Of a stretch of 64,000 nt of DNA, positions 53,550 to 63,198 are shown piece after piece. A program made the position numbers and the translations under genes. The DNA is from an uncultured Paracoccaceae bacterium (GTDB lineage: Bacteria; Pseudomonadota; Alphaproteobacteria; Rhodobacterales; Rhodobacteraceae): contig CALSNT010000015.1 of assembly GCA_943787785.1 (NCBI GenBank), forward strand, positions 1 to 64,000, in the 5' to 3' direction. The notes below the pieces were generated by a model that did no database searches, was not told the DNA's origin, and saw nothing but the letters and a program-made list of their open reading frames with translations. Every line of letters starts with the position of its first letter. Position 1 is the stretch's first letter.

Positions 53550-54307
53550 GCGGTCCAAAGGGCGCGACCATCATTGTTGCCCATCCTGATGATGAGGTGC
53601 TTTGGTTCGCCTCGGCGCTGCCAGAGGCCGCTGAGGTCATCATTGCGTTTCAGGACTACGCAGTGCGGCCGGGCCTTGGCGAGCGTCGTGCACAGGCGAT
53701 GGCCGATTTGCCGTTTGGGGTGCACTGTCTGGCGCTTTCCGAGGCGGGCACGTTCGACGCCGTTAACTGGTCTGAACCGACGCGCTCAGCACTTGGGCTA
53801 AAGATGAATGCAGCCGGAACAGCCCCGGCGGTGTCTGAAGCCTATGCCCGGAACTATGAGGCTCTTCGAACCCGGTTGAGCCACCGCCTCTCTCCGGACT
53901 CTTGCGTATTCACCCACAATCCATGGGGTGAGTATGGGCATGCAGATCACGTTCAGCTCTATCAAGTGTTGGAGAGCCTGCGCGCTGATATCGGGTTTGA
54001 TATGTGGGTATCGGGCTATGTATCAAGCCGCACGATGCTACTGGCCCGGCAATACGCCACGCCCTCGCAGCCGATCCTTCACGGGCGCCCTGACGCTGCT
54101 TTGGGCGCGCGGGTAATGGAGATCTACCAGCGCCACGATTGCTGGACCTGGAAGAACGATTGGGTTTGGCCCGCCGAGGAATACTTTCTTCCGGCTCCAT
54201 TGCCTTTGGTTGGTGCCAAAACCGTTCAGCCAGTTACAGACAGAACGCCGCTTTGTCATATTCCAGCGCCGGAAATCGGGCCGGATAGGATCGTTCGGTT
54301 CCGCTGA
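53546..54307 (+). CDS. PIG-L family deacetylase-like protein
   Basis: A 253-residue LmbE/PIG-L-fold protein with the zinc motif IIVAHPDDEVLWF and the second ligand region FTHNPWGEYGHADHVQLYQ. Such enzymes deacetylate N-acetylglucosamine-containing lipids or glycosides. Its coupling to the GT4 gene suggests the pair builds or trims one glycan or glycolipid. Length and motifs are normal. Confidence 0.88.
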   Translation: MSGPKGATIIVAHPDDEVLWFASALPEAAEVIIAFQDYAVRPGLGERRAQAMADLPFGVHCLALSEAGTFDAVNWSEPTRSALGLKMNAAGTAPAVSEAYARNYEALRTRLSHRLSPDSCVFTHNPWGEYGHADHVQLYQVLESLRADIGFDMWVSGYVSSRTMLLARQYATPSQPILHGRPDAALGARVMEIYQRHDCWTWKNDWVWPAEEYFLPAPLPLVGAKTVQPVTDRTPLCHIPAPEIGPDRIVRFR

Positions 54308-54316
54308 CGTTGGGTC

Positions 54317-55412
54317 TCAGCCCTCTCGCAAGCCAGCGATCCTGCGATCAGTTGCTGCCATTGCCTCTGACGACACCACACCGCTCGCCAGCGCATCCTG
54401 AACCGCCACGTTGATCCGCGCCCCAATGGCCGGCTCCGGATTGGTGAAATTCCCGAAAATAAGAAGATCATTGCCTGCCACCATGGCTTCGCGCACCGAG
54501 GCGGCCTCGGAGTAGGCATTCCGCACGGCGCCCATCTGCAAATCATCGGTGATGATCGGGCCATCAAACCCAATATCCCGCCGCAGCATCTGCACCGCCC
54601 TCTTGCTGAGCGAGGTTGGTTGAAACCGCCCATCGGACATACTCGCATGGAACAGATGCGCCATCATCACGCTGTCGGCCAACCCCTCCGAAACCAGTTG
54701 AGCAAACGGATCCAACTCCGCTTCCGACCAACTTTGAGTGATATCCGGCAAGCCGAGATGGCTGTCCGCGCTCGTGCTGCCGTGGCCGGGGAAGTGTTTG
54801 AGGCAGGTTGCCAGCCCGGCGGCGCGATGCGCCCGGATGAACTGCCGCGCGGCCGCTGTGACCACACGCGGATCCGCCGAGAAACTGCGCCCCAACCCGC
54901 CGATGATCGGATTGCGCGGGTTCACGTTGAGGTCGGTCACCGGGGCAAGGTTCAATGTGATCCCGGCCTTTGCCAGTTGCGCGGCGCGCGGCTGATAATA
55001 GTCGAAAACACAGGCTTCAGTGTCGCAACGCGCCACCACCTGCTGCGCGGCCAGCCAGGCTTTGAAACCGCGCGCGGTGTTTGTGCGGGTCGTCGGCCCG
55101 CCCTCGTTGTCGATGGCGATGATCGGAGGCGTCGTGCCTCCCGCAGCCCGCAGCCCATCCAGAAGTTTCCGTAACTGGCGGGCGCTGCGAATATTCCGTT
55201 CGAACAGGACGACGCCCCCGACACGGCCCGTCGCCAAATCCCGGGCAACTGCCTGCACGCCTGCGTCGCGCGCCCGTGTGCCGGTAAATCCGACCAGTAT
55301 CCGCGCCCCTGCCCGGCGCACCGGATCCCTCTGTGCGACGGCCGGGGCAGCCAGAACGCTTAACAGTCGCGGTGGCGCTATTTCTCAGAAACTGGCGGCG
55401 GGACTGCGTCAT
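54317..55412 (-). pseudogene. GH3 beta-N-acetylhexosaminidase with Tat signal, frameshift in the leader
   Basis: The GH3 domain shows IIAIDNEGG, CLKHFPGHGSTSADSHLGLP with the general acid His/Asp loop, and FDGPIITDDLQMGAV with the nucleophile Asp. The 334-residue frame from 55321 lacks a leader. In another frame, ATG 55412 encodes a Tat start (TQSRRQFLRNSATAT) that joins SVLAAPAVAQ across a one-base shift near 55363. The native product therefore seems to be an exported hexosaminidase. The shift is possibly a sequence error; ATG 55321 would give a cytosolic form. Confidence 0.75.
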
Positions 55413-55442
55413 ACGCTGTGGGTCTACCCCGACCAGGACGCC

Positions 55443-55838
55443 TCAGCCAGAGGCGTCGGCCTCGTCCAGCACCCGGCGGGCAATACGAAAACACTCCAGC
55501 GCCATCGGCACCCCGGCATAAATACCAACGGCATGAATGATGGCGCGGATTTCCTCGCGGCTGACACCATTGTTCAATGCGCCCCGGCAGTGCACTTCCC
55601 ATTCGTGTAGGCGGCCCAGCGCCCCCAACATGGCAAGGTTCATCATCGAGCGGGTCTTTGGCGGGATCGCTTCGTCGCCCCAACCAAAGCCCCAGCACCA
55701 GGCGGTCATAGCCTCCTGAAACGGGCGAGTCAGATCGTCGGCGGCGGCAAGGTTCTTCTCGACATATTCAGCGCCAAGCGTCGCCTTGCGCTGCTCCAGC
55801 CCCTTCAGGAACAGGTCTTCATCGAAAGCGTCGCTCAA
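55443..55838 (-). CDS. Carboxymuconolactone decarboxylase family protein
   Basis: A 131-residue all-helical CMD protein: FQEAMTAWCWGFGWGDEAIPPKTRSMMNLAMLGALGRLHEWEVHCRGALNNGVSREEIRAIIHAVGIYAG is close to 4-carboxymuconolactone decarboxylases (PcaC type). It lacks the CxxC of AhpD-like members. Its ATG overlaps the yqeY stop. There are no protocatechuate genes nearby, so the substrate remains open. Confidence 0.88.
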   Translation of the reverse strand: MSDAFDEDLFLKGLEQRKATLGAEYVEKNLAAADDLTRPFQEAMTAWCWGFGWGDEAIPPKTRSMMNLAMLGALGRLHEWEVHCRGALNNGVSREEIRAIIHAVGIYAGVPMALECFRIARRVLDEADASG

Positions 55839-56305
55839 CTCAGCCGCGCCTTGACCATCGGCCCGACGGAACCGAAATCCATCTGGCCGGTGTATTTGCC
55901 CTTCAACGCGCCCATCACCGCGCCCATGTCGCGGATCGAGGTTGCTCCGGCATCGGCAATTGCCGCGTCGATGGCGGCGGCGGTTTCTTCTTCGGACATC
56001 TGCCGGGGCAGGAAATCCTCGATCACCTTGATCTCTTCGCGTTCCTTTTCGGCCAATTCCAACCGTCCGCCTTCGTCATAGGCGCGCGCACTTTCGTGAC
56101 GCTGTTTCACCATTTTCCCGAGGATCGCCAGAACCTCAGGATCGCCAACAGCGGCCTCGCCGTCTTCTCCGCCACGCTGCGCAATCTCGCGATCCTTGAT
56201 TGCGGCGTTAATCAACCGCAGGGTCGACAGGCGCGTGGCATCCTTGGCGCGCATGGCGTCTTTCAACGCCTCGCCCACTTTCGTTCTCAGAGTCATCACA
56301 GACAT
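55835..56305 (-). CDS. yqeY: GatB/YqeY domain protein
   Basis: A 156-residue YqeY protein with the N-terminal KVGEALKDAMRAKDATRLSTLRLINAAIKDREI, the middle KQRHESARAYDEGGRLELAEKEREEIKVIEDFLPRQMSEEE, and the C-terminal MGAVMGALKGKYTGQMDFGSVGPMVKARL. It is related to the tail domain of GatB and may assist tRNA amidation. The divergent yqeY-carA pair is a common alphaproteobacterial arrangement, marking backbone DNA. Confidence 0.92.
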   Translation of the reverse strand: MSVMTLRTKVGEALKDAMRAKDATRLSTLRLINAAIKDREIAQRGGEDGEAAVGDPEVLAILGKMVKQRHESARAYDEGGRLELAEKEREEIKVIEDFLPRQMSEEETAAAIDAAIADAGATSIRDMGAVMGALKGKYTGQMDFGSVGPMVKARLS

Positions 56306-56485
56306 CCCAATGTTTCGCGCCCCAGTCTGCGACCATAGCCAATGGAGCGCCGGCCCGCAACAACCGGTTTTCCGCGTAACTCTTTGATTTCCCTACGTTA
56401 GCCGAATCAGATCAGCCGCTTGACCAGCCACCGCCGCGCCCGTAGGTTGCCGCGAATTTGCCACCGCCATGATCCAGGGGGATCC

Positions 56486-57685
56486 ATGATGACCAGCGCA
56501 TCTAAGCCTGTAAAACCAACGGCTTGCCTGGTGCTTGCCGATGGCACAGTGTTCTATGGCAAGGGCTTTGGGGCAACCGGACAGGTGGAGGCCGAGCTAT
56601 GCTTCAACACCGCCATGACCGGCTACCAAGAGATTATGACCGACCCCTCCTACGCCGGACAGGTCGTCACCTTCACCTTCCCCCATATCGGCAATACCGG
56701 TGTCACTAGCGAGGATGATGAGACGGCAGATCCCGTCGCCGCAGGCATGGTGGTGAAATGGGACCCGACCGAGCCGTCCAACTGGCGCGCCACGGGGGAG
56801 TTGACCGACTGGCTGGCATCCCGCAACCGGATTGGCATCGGCGGCATCGACACGCGCCGCCTGACCCGCGCTATCCGTCAACAAGGCGCGCCCCATGTTG
56901 CGCTGGTCCACGATCTTGACGGAAATTTTGACCTTGAAACACTTGTTGCCGCGGCGCGCGGGTTTTCCGGGTTGGAAGGCCTCGATCTGGCAAAGGAAGT
57001 CACCTGCGCGCAATCCTACCGCTGGGATGAAATGCGGTGGGCCTGGCCCGATGGCTTCCCCAAGCGGAGCGGTCCAGGCCATAAAGTGGTCGCCATCGAC
57101 TATGGTGCCAAACGCAACATCCTGCGGTGCTTGGCGAGCGCCGGCTGTGACGTCACTGTATTGCCCGCGACAGCCACAACTGACGACGTACTGGCCCACG
57201 ACCCCGATGGCGTATTCCTGTCAAACGGCCCCGGTGATCCGGCGGCGACCGGAGCCTATGCTGTGCCGATGATCCAGGGCGTAATGGACGCTCGGCCCAA
57301 TATGCCGGTGTTCGGAATCTGCCTGGGCCACCAGATGCTTGCACTGGCGTTGGGGGCGAAGACCGTCAAGATGAACCACGGCCACCACGGCGCGAACCAT
57401 CCGGTAAAGGATTTCGAGACGGGTAAGGTCGAGATCACCTCGATGAACCACGGTTTTACCGTCGATGCCCAGACCCTGCCTGAAGGCGTGACCGAAACCC
57501 ATGTGTCGCTGTTCGACGGCTCGAACTGCGGCATCCGGGTTGCGGATCGTCCTATTTTCTCGGTCCAATACCACCCGGAGGCGAGCCCCGGCCCACAGGA
57601 CAGTTTCTACCTGTTCGAACGCTTCGCCGCTGCGATGGAGGCGGCGACGGAGACGGTGGCGGGTTGGAGGACGACGTACTTGTAG
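56486..57685 (+). CDS. carA: Carbamoyl phosphate synthase small subunit
   Basis: A 399-residue glutaminase subunit: N-terminal ACLVLADGTVFYGKGFGATG, then the class I GATase domain with the nucleophile Cys in FGICLGHQMLALALG and His/Glu in VQYHPEASPGPQDSFYLF. It supplies ammonia to CarB for arginine and pyrimidine synthesis. ATG 56486 is chosen because CAGGGGG lies just upstream. Confidence 0.96.
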   Translation: MMTSASKPVKPTACLVLADGTVFYGKGFGATGQVEAELCFNTAMTGYQEIMTDPSYAGQVVTFTFPHIGNTGVTSEDDETADPVAAGMVVKWDPTEPSNWRATGELTDWLASRNRIGIGGIDTRRLTRAIRQQGAPHVALVHDLDGNFDLETLVAAARGFSGLEGLDLAKEVTCAQSYRWDEMRWAWPDGFPKRSGPGHKVVAIDYGAKRNILRCLASAGCDVTVLPATATTDDVLAHDPDGVFLSNGPGDPAATGAYAVPMIQGVMDARPNMPVFGICLGHQMLALALGAKTVKMNHGHHGANHPVKDFETGKVEITSMNHGFTVDAQTLPEGVTETHVSLFDGSNCGIRVADRPIFSVQYHPEASPGPQDSFYLFERFAAAMEAATETVAGWRTTYL

Positions 57686-57859
57686 CGCTGAGTTTAGCCC
57701 AGAGCGGACGTTAGGAATGCACCCAGACACAGCCCGGCATCAAGGCGAGGCCGCCGGACAATCTACCCTTATTCCTAAATGCTCCCCATCACAGTTAACT
57801 ACCCGTTAAGACTTGCAAAGTTACTCAGAGGTTAATCGCCAAGATGCGAAAGACCCTGA

Positions 57860-59722
57860 ATGCAGACCGCCTTCGCCGACAAACCGATCGAGTCGCAACG
57901 CACGCTGCCGGACTCGGTAGCACAAGCACTTGTCGAAATGGGGCGCCTGACAACGCGCGATCTGGGCATCGCCTATGAAACAGCGGCAGCCGGCGACGCG
58001 CGGCTGGCAGATGTCCTGTTGGCGATGGGGCTGATCCAAACCGATGACCTTGCGCAGGCGCAATCCGCAGTCACCGGAGCAATGCTGTTTTCGCCTTCCA
58101 ACCACATCATCGACATCCGCCTGATTGATCTTCTGGGCGCAGACGCTTGCGTCAATCTGGGTATCCTGCCGCTGAATACACCGGGTGGTGCAACCCTGAT
58201 TGCCACGGCGCGACCAGAAAGATTTGCCGCCGTGCGCCGCTGGCTCGCCACCAAACTCGGCCCGGTGCGCATGGTCATCGCGACCGAGCCGCAAATGCAC
58301 GCCAGCCTGCTACCGTTGCGCAAACGCGCACTGGCACGTGACGCAGAAACCCGTGTCGAGGCTGGCGAAAGCTGCCGTGGCTGGTCGCCCCAACGATTTG
58401 GATGGCTGTTCGGGGGCGTGATGTTAGCCGCTCTGGCGCTGGCAGTCATTGCACCTGTGCTGGCGTTTTCGGCGCTGGCAATCTGGGCTGTGATCACGCT
58501 GGTCGCGACCACATCACTGCGCACCTCCGCGGCTATAATGCAGTTACGCGCCCGGAAACGCGGCGAAGTCGGTGGTGGCGCTGATCCGGTCGCAACCGCC
58601 CGACTGCCCGTCGTAACTCTGCTGGTCCCGCTTTTTCGTGAACGAGAGATTGCCGCCACGCTGGTGCGCCGTCTGGCTGCGCTGGATTACCCTGCGGGCT
58701 GCCTCGATATCTGCCTTGTGGTTGAGGAGGATGACATAACAACACAGGAAACGCTGGCGGGGGCGGACCTTCTGCCCTCGATGCGCCAGATCGTCGTGCC
58801 GCGTGCCATGCTGCAGACAAAGCCGAGGGCAATGAATTACGCCCTCGACTTTGCACGTGGTTCGATCGTCGGGATCTATGACGCCGAGGATCTGCCTGCC
58901 CCGGATCAGATCCGCCGAGTCGCGGAACGTTTCCTCGCAGCAGGACACGATCTTGCGTGCGTGCAGGCGGTCCTAGATTTCTACAATGCTGAATCCAACT
59001 GGCTGTCGCGTTGCTTCACCGTCGAGTATGCCACCTGGTTCCGCATCATCCTTCCGGGGCTAGAGCGTTTGGGGCTGGTGGTCCCGCTGGGCGGTACCAG
59101 CCTGTTTTTCCGCCGTGCGGCCCTCGAGGCGCTGGGTGGCTGGGATGCCCATAACGTCACCGAGGATGCTGACCTTGGCCTGCGCCTTGCGCGTCATGGC
59201 TACCGGACCGAACTCATCTCAAGCGTTACTCAGGAGGAAGCCAACTGCCGCTTCTGGCCGTGGGTAAAGCAGCGCGCGCGCTGGCTGAAAGGATACGCAG
59301 TAACCTATGCGGTCCACATGCGTCGCCCAGCACGCTTGTTTCACCAACTCGGCGCGTGGCGGTTCTTTGGCGTGCAGGTGGTGTTCCTCGGAACACTCAG
59401 CCAATTCGTCCTGGCGCCGGTGTTGTGGTCGTTTTGGCTGGTCCCCATCGGTCTGCCGCACCCACTGGTCGGGGCCGCGCCCTGGGGCCTATTCATCGCG
59501 CTTGGGGCACTGTTCTTACTGAGTGAGGTGCTGACGGTCGCAATTGGCTGCATCGCAACGGCGACCACCGGACGCAGTTGGCTGATAAAATGGGTGCCAT
59601 CGCTGCACTTCTATTTTCCGCTGGGCGCTCTGGCGGCATACCGTGGCTTACTGGATATGGTCGTGCGGCCCTATTACTGGGACAAGACAGCGCATGGGAT
59701 ATTTCACGCACCGTCTGAGTGA
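57860..59722 (+). CDS. Glycosyltransferase family 2 membrane protein with N-terminal type II secretion-like domain
   Basis: A 620-residue protein. Residues 1-150 resemble the MshEN/GSPII_E N-terminal domain (LADVLLAMGLIQTDDLAQAQSAVTGA). Two membrane helices follow at about 175-215. The GT2 domain has VTLLVPLFREREIAATLV, the metal site in GIYDAEDLPAPDQI, VTEDADLGLRLARHGYRT and the QxxRW-type KQRARWLKGYAVTY. Membrane helices at the C-terminus complete a processive-type polysaccharide synthase. The glycan product is unknown. Confidence 0.85.
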   Translation: MQTAFADKPIESQRTLPDSVAQALVEMGRLTTRDLGIAYETAAAGDARLADVLLAMGLIQTDDLAQAQSAVTGAMLFSPSNHIIDIRLIDLLGADACVNLGILPLNTPGGATLIATARPERFAAVRRWLATKLGPVRMVIATEPQMHASLLPLRKRALARDAETRVEAGESCRGWSPQRFGWLFGGVMLAALALAVIAPVLAFSALAIWAVITLVATTSLRTSAAIMQLRARKRGEVGGGADPVATARLPVVTLLVPLFREREIAATLVRRLAALDYPAGCLDICLVVEEDDITTQETLAGADLLPSMRQIVVPRAMLQTKPRAMNYALDFARGSIVGIYDAEDLPAPDQIRRVAERFLAAGHDLACVQAVLDFYNAESNWLSRCFTVEYATWFRIILPGLERLGLVVPLGGTSLFFRRAALEALGGWDAHNVTEDADLGLRLARHGYRTELISSVTQEEANCRFWPWVKQRARWLKGYAVTYAVHMRRPARLFHQLGAWRFFGVQVVFLGTLSQFVLAPVLWSFWLVPIGLPHPLVGAAPWGLFIALGALFLLSEVLTVAIGCIATATTGRSWLIKWVPSLHFYFPLGALAAYRGLLDMVVRPYYWDKTAHGIFHAPSE

Positions 59723-59758
59723 TGCGCGGAGCAGGCGTGTTTTCGCAGTTGGTTCTCT

Positions 59759-60886
59759 TCAGAAAACCCGATCAAACGCAGCTTCCAACCGCGCGACACT
59801 CGCATCCTCGTCCGCCAGCTTGTCCAACCCGAAGAGACCGATGCGGAAGGTCGAGAACCCATCGCCCTCGCCCACCTGCAGTGGCACCCCGGCAGCAACC
59901 TGAAATCCTTCCGCGGCGAAGGCGCGGCCTGACTGAACTTCGGGGTCCGACGTATAGCTGACGACAACACCCGGCGCGCCAAACCCCTCGGCTGCAACCG
60001 ACCGGACGCCGCGCGCCGCCAAGGCCGCGCGCACGCGGTTGCCTTGATCCCATTGCGCATCTTTCAGGGCGTCGAATCCAACCTCGGACGCTTCAACCAT
60101 CGCATCGCGGAACCCGCGCAACGCATCGGTCGGCATCGTGGCATGATAGGCATGCCCGCCGCCCTCATAGGCCTCCATGATCGACAACCACTTGCCCAGA
60201 TCGGCTGAAAAGCTGGTGGATTTTCGGGCCTTCACCCGTTCCACTGCTGCATCCGACAGCATCACCAATCCCGCGGACGGGGACGCTGACCAGCCTTTTT
60301 GCGGTGCCGAGATCAGCACATCAACGCCCAGCGCTTTCATGTCGACCCAAACACACCCCGACGCTATGCAGTCCAGCACCAGCAATGCACCGACGGCATG
60401 GGCGGCTTCGGCCACCTCTTTGATCCACGCATCCGGCAGGATAATCCCGGACGAGGTTTCCACATGGGGCATGAAGACCGCCGCCGGACGCGTTTCAGCA
60501 ATCTTGGCGGCTACGTCGGCGGCGGGCGGCGGCGCGAACGGGGCTGTTGGTTCGTTACCCGACCGCCGCGCGGTCATCACGTGTTCGTTCGCCGGAATGT
60601 CACCCGCTTCAAAAATCTGACTCCAGCGATAAGAAAACCAGCCATTACGAATGACCAGTACGGTCTCATCCGTGGCGATCTGGCGGGCGACCGCCTCCAT
60701 CCCGTAGCTGCCGCCGCCGGGGATGATGGCCACGGCGTCAGCGTTGTAAACCTGTTTCAGCATGCCCGAAATGTCGCGCATCACTGTCTGAAACTGCGCA
60801 GACATATGGTTAAGGGAGCGATCCGTGAAGACCACCGAATATTCCAACAGGCCATCGGCGTCGATGTCGGTGCGAAGTGCGGGCAT
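59759..60886 (-). CDS. Class V PLP aminotransferase (alanine-glyoxylate type)
   Basis: A 375-residue fold-type I enzyme: NHMSAQFQTVMRDI, AVAIIPGGGSYGMEAVARQIA, cofactor Asp in LLVLDCIASGCVWVDM and Schiff-base Lys in VLISAPQKGWSASPSAG. ATG 60886 is set by GGAGG seven bases upstream; the longer frame to 60952 has no such site. Likely an alanine/serine-glyoxylate-type transaminase. It is separated by about 194 bp from the divergently read Lrp genes region and not linked to the ureide cluster. Confidence 0.85.
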   Translation of the reverse strand: MPALRTDIDADGLLEYSVVFTDRSLNHMSAQFQTVMRDISGMLKQVYNADAVAIIPGGGSYGMEAVARQIATDETVLVIRNGWFSYRWSQIFEAGDIPANEHVMTARRSGNEPTAPFAPPPAADVAAKIAETRPAAVFMPHVETSSGIILPDAWIKEVAEAAHAVGALLVLDCIASGCVWVDMKALGVDVLISAPQKGWSASPSAGLVMLSDAAVERVKARKSTSFSADLGKWLSIMEAYEGGGHAYHATMPTDALRGFRDAMVEASEVGFDALKDAQWDQGNRVRAALAARGVRSVAAEGFGAPGVVVSYTSDPEVQSGRAFAAEGFQVAAGVPLQVGEGDGFSTFRIGLFGLDKLADEDASVARLEAAFDRVF

Positions 60887-61080
60887 GGGCGGATCCTCCG
60901 GTTGATTTGCGCCATCGCTAACGGCGCAAGGCGTTGCTGTCCATGCGGCCAAATGCTTAGATTCGGATTTTCATTGGTGTTGGTATGGGACGCGGCGTCT
61001 TTTGGCTTGAGGCTGCCATTCACACAAACGCCCCATTGCCCGTAATCAAGCCCGAAGGGCGCCGGGCAACAGGCCATTAG

Positions 61081-61539
61081 CTACCCGATCGGCCCACCCA
61101 ACCGCTCCTCACTCAGCAGCACGTTCGCCTCAACCTCGCCCACGCCTGGCAAGGTCATGATCCGCCGTCGCAGGATGCGTTCGAAATCGGCAATGTCGCG
61201 GGCAACGACCCGCAGGCGGTAATCATAGAGCCCCAAAACATGTTCCACCGTCTGCACTTCGGGAATTGCAGCCAGCGCCCGTTCCACGTCTCCAAGAGCA
61301 GTGCGCCCACGCAGCGCCAGTTTCACGCCCAGAAACACCGTGACGCCCAGCCCAAGCGCCTCAAGATCCAGATCAAGCCGCTTTCCGGCGATCACTCCAG
61401 CCTCTGTCAGCCGCTTGATCCGACGCCAGGTCGCTGGCTGCGACAGGCCAACCACCCGCCCCAAGGCCCCGGCCCCCTGCCCCGCATCATGGGTCAGTTC
61501 CCGAAGGATTGCCCGGTCCGTGTCGTCCAACGCGATCAT
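61081..61539 (-). CDS. Lrp/AsnC family regulator
   Basis: A 152-residue Lrp protein: N-terminal helix-turn-helix (LDDTDRAILRELTHDAGQGAGALGRVVGLSQPATWRRIKRLTEAGVIAG) and a C-terminal RAM effector domain (VQTVEHVLGLYDYRLRVVARDIADFERI). Its ATG overlaps the stop of the second Lrp gene upstream, so the two are co-translated. Both stand divergent to ilvC. Confidence 0.93.
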   Translation of the reverse strand: MIALDDTDRAILRELTHDAGQGAGALGRVVGLSQPATWRRIKRLTEAGVIAGKRLDLDLEALGLGVTVFLGVKLALRGRTALGDVERALAAIPEVQTVEHVLGLYDYRLRVVARDIADFERILRRRIMTLPGVGEVEANVLLSEERLGGPIG

Positions 61540-61990
61540 ATCGGCAAACCCGTCGCGGTTTTGATCGAGGCGACATGCATCAGCGCCTCGATGTCCGCGA
61601 CATGGGGCAAACGCAGAATTCGGGTGCGCCAGATGTCCTGATAATGGCTCATGTCGCGCGCAATCACCTTTAGACGCAGATCGACACGGCCCAGAAACGT
61701 CTGGATTTCCAGCACCTCGGGGATCTTGCGCGCTCAGCCATCACCTCGTCAAAGGCATTCGCGGCGGTTTTTTCCAAAGTGATCCGCAAGGACACTTCCA
61801 CCGAATAACCAAGCGCTGACCAGTTGATATCCGCTCGCGTAGCCCGGATCACGCCCGCGTCTTTCATGCGCTGTACCCGACGCCAGGCCACAGCCGACGA
61901 CGTTCCGACACGCGTTGCCAGATCAGCCGAAGCCAGATCGGGATCGCCCTGCAAGTTGCGCAGAATACGCCGGTCGATGTCATCAAGCAT
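61536..61990 (-). pseudogene. Second Lrp/AsnC family regulator, frameshifted
   Basis: ATG 61990 opens a Lrp helix-turn-helix (LDDIDRRILRNLQGDPDLASADLATRVGTSSAVAWRRVQR). The frame breaks near 61733 after FDEVMAE. The RAM domain continues in another frame (KIPEVLEIQTFLGRVDLRLKVIARDMSHYQDIW) to a TGA at 61536 that overlaps the next lrp start. One missing base explains the break. Restored, the protein has about 151 residues. It is divergent to ilvC and a candidate regulator of it. Confidence 0.83.
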
Positions 61991-62073
61991 GATATTTCCG
62001 AAAAACGGTATTATTAAGAATGCTTTTCTATGTTTGCCGGAAAATTGTCAAATTCAGCACTGTCTAGAGCTAA

Positions 62074-63150
<1,077 letters not shown>

Positions 63151-63164
63151 GCGAAACTTCGATT

Positions 63165-63190
63165 GACCCCGGCCCTGCGCCGGGGTCTTT
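63165..63190 (+). terminator. Rho-independent terminator after ilvC
   Basis: GACCCCGGC/GCCGGGGTC, a 9-bp perfect stem with a 5-base loop followed by TTTCATTT, lies 14 bp after the ilvC stop codon. Confidence 0.8.
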
Positions 63191-63198
63191 CATTTCCC

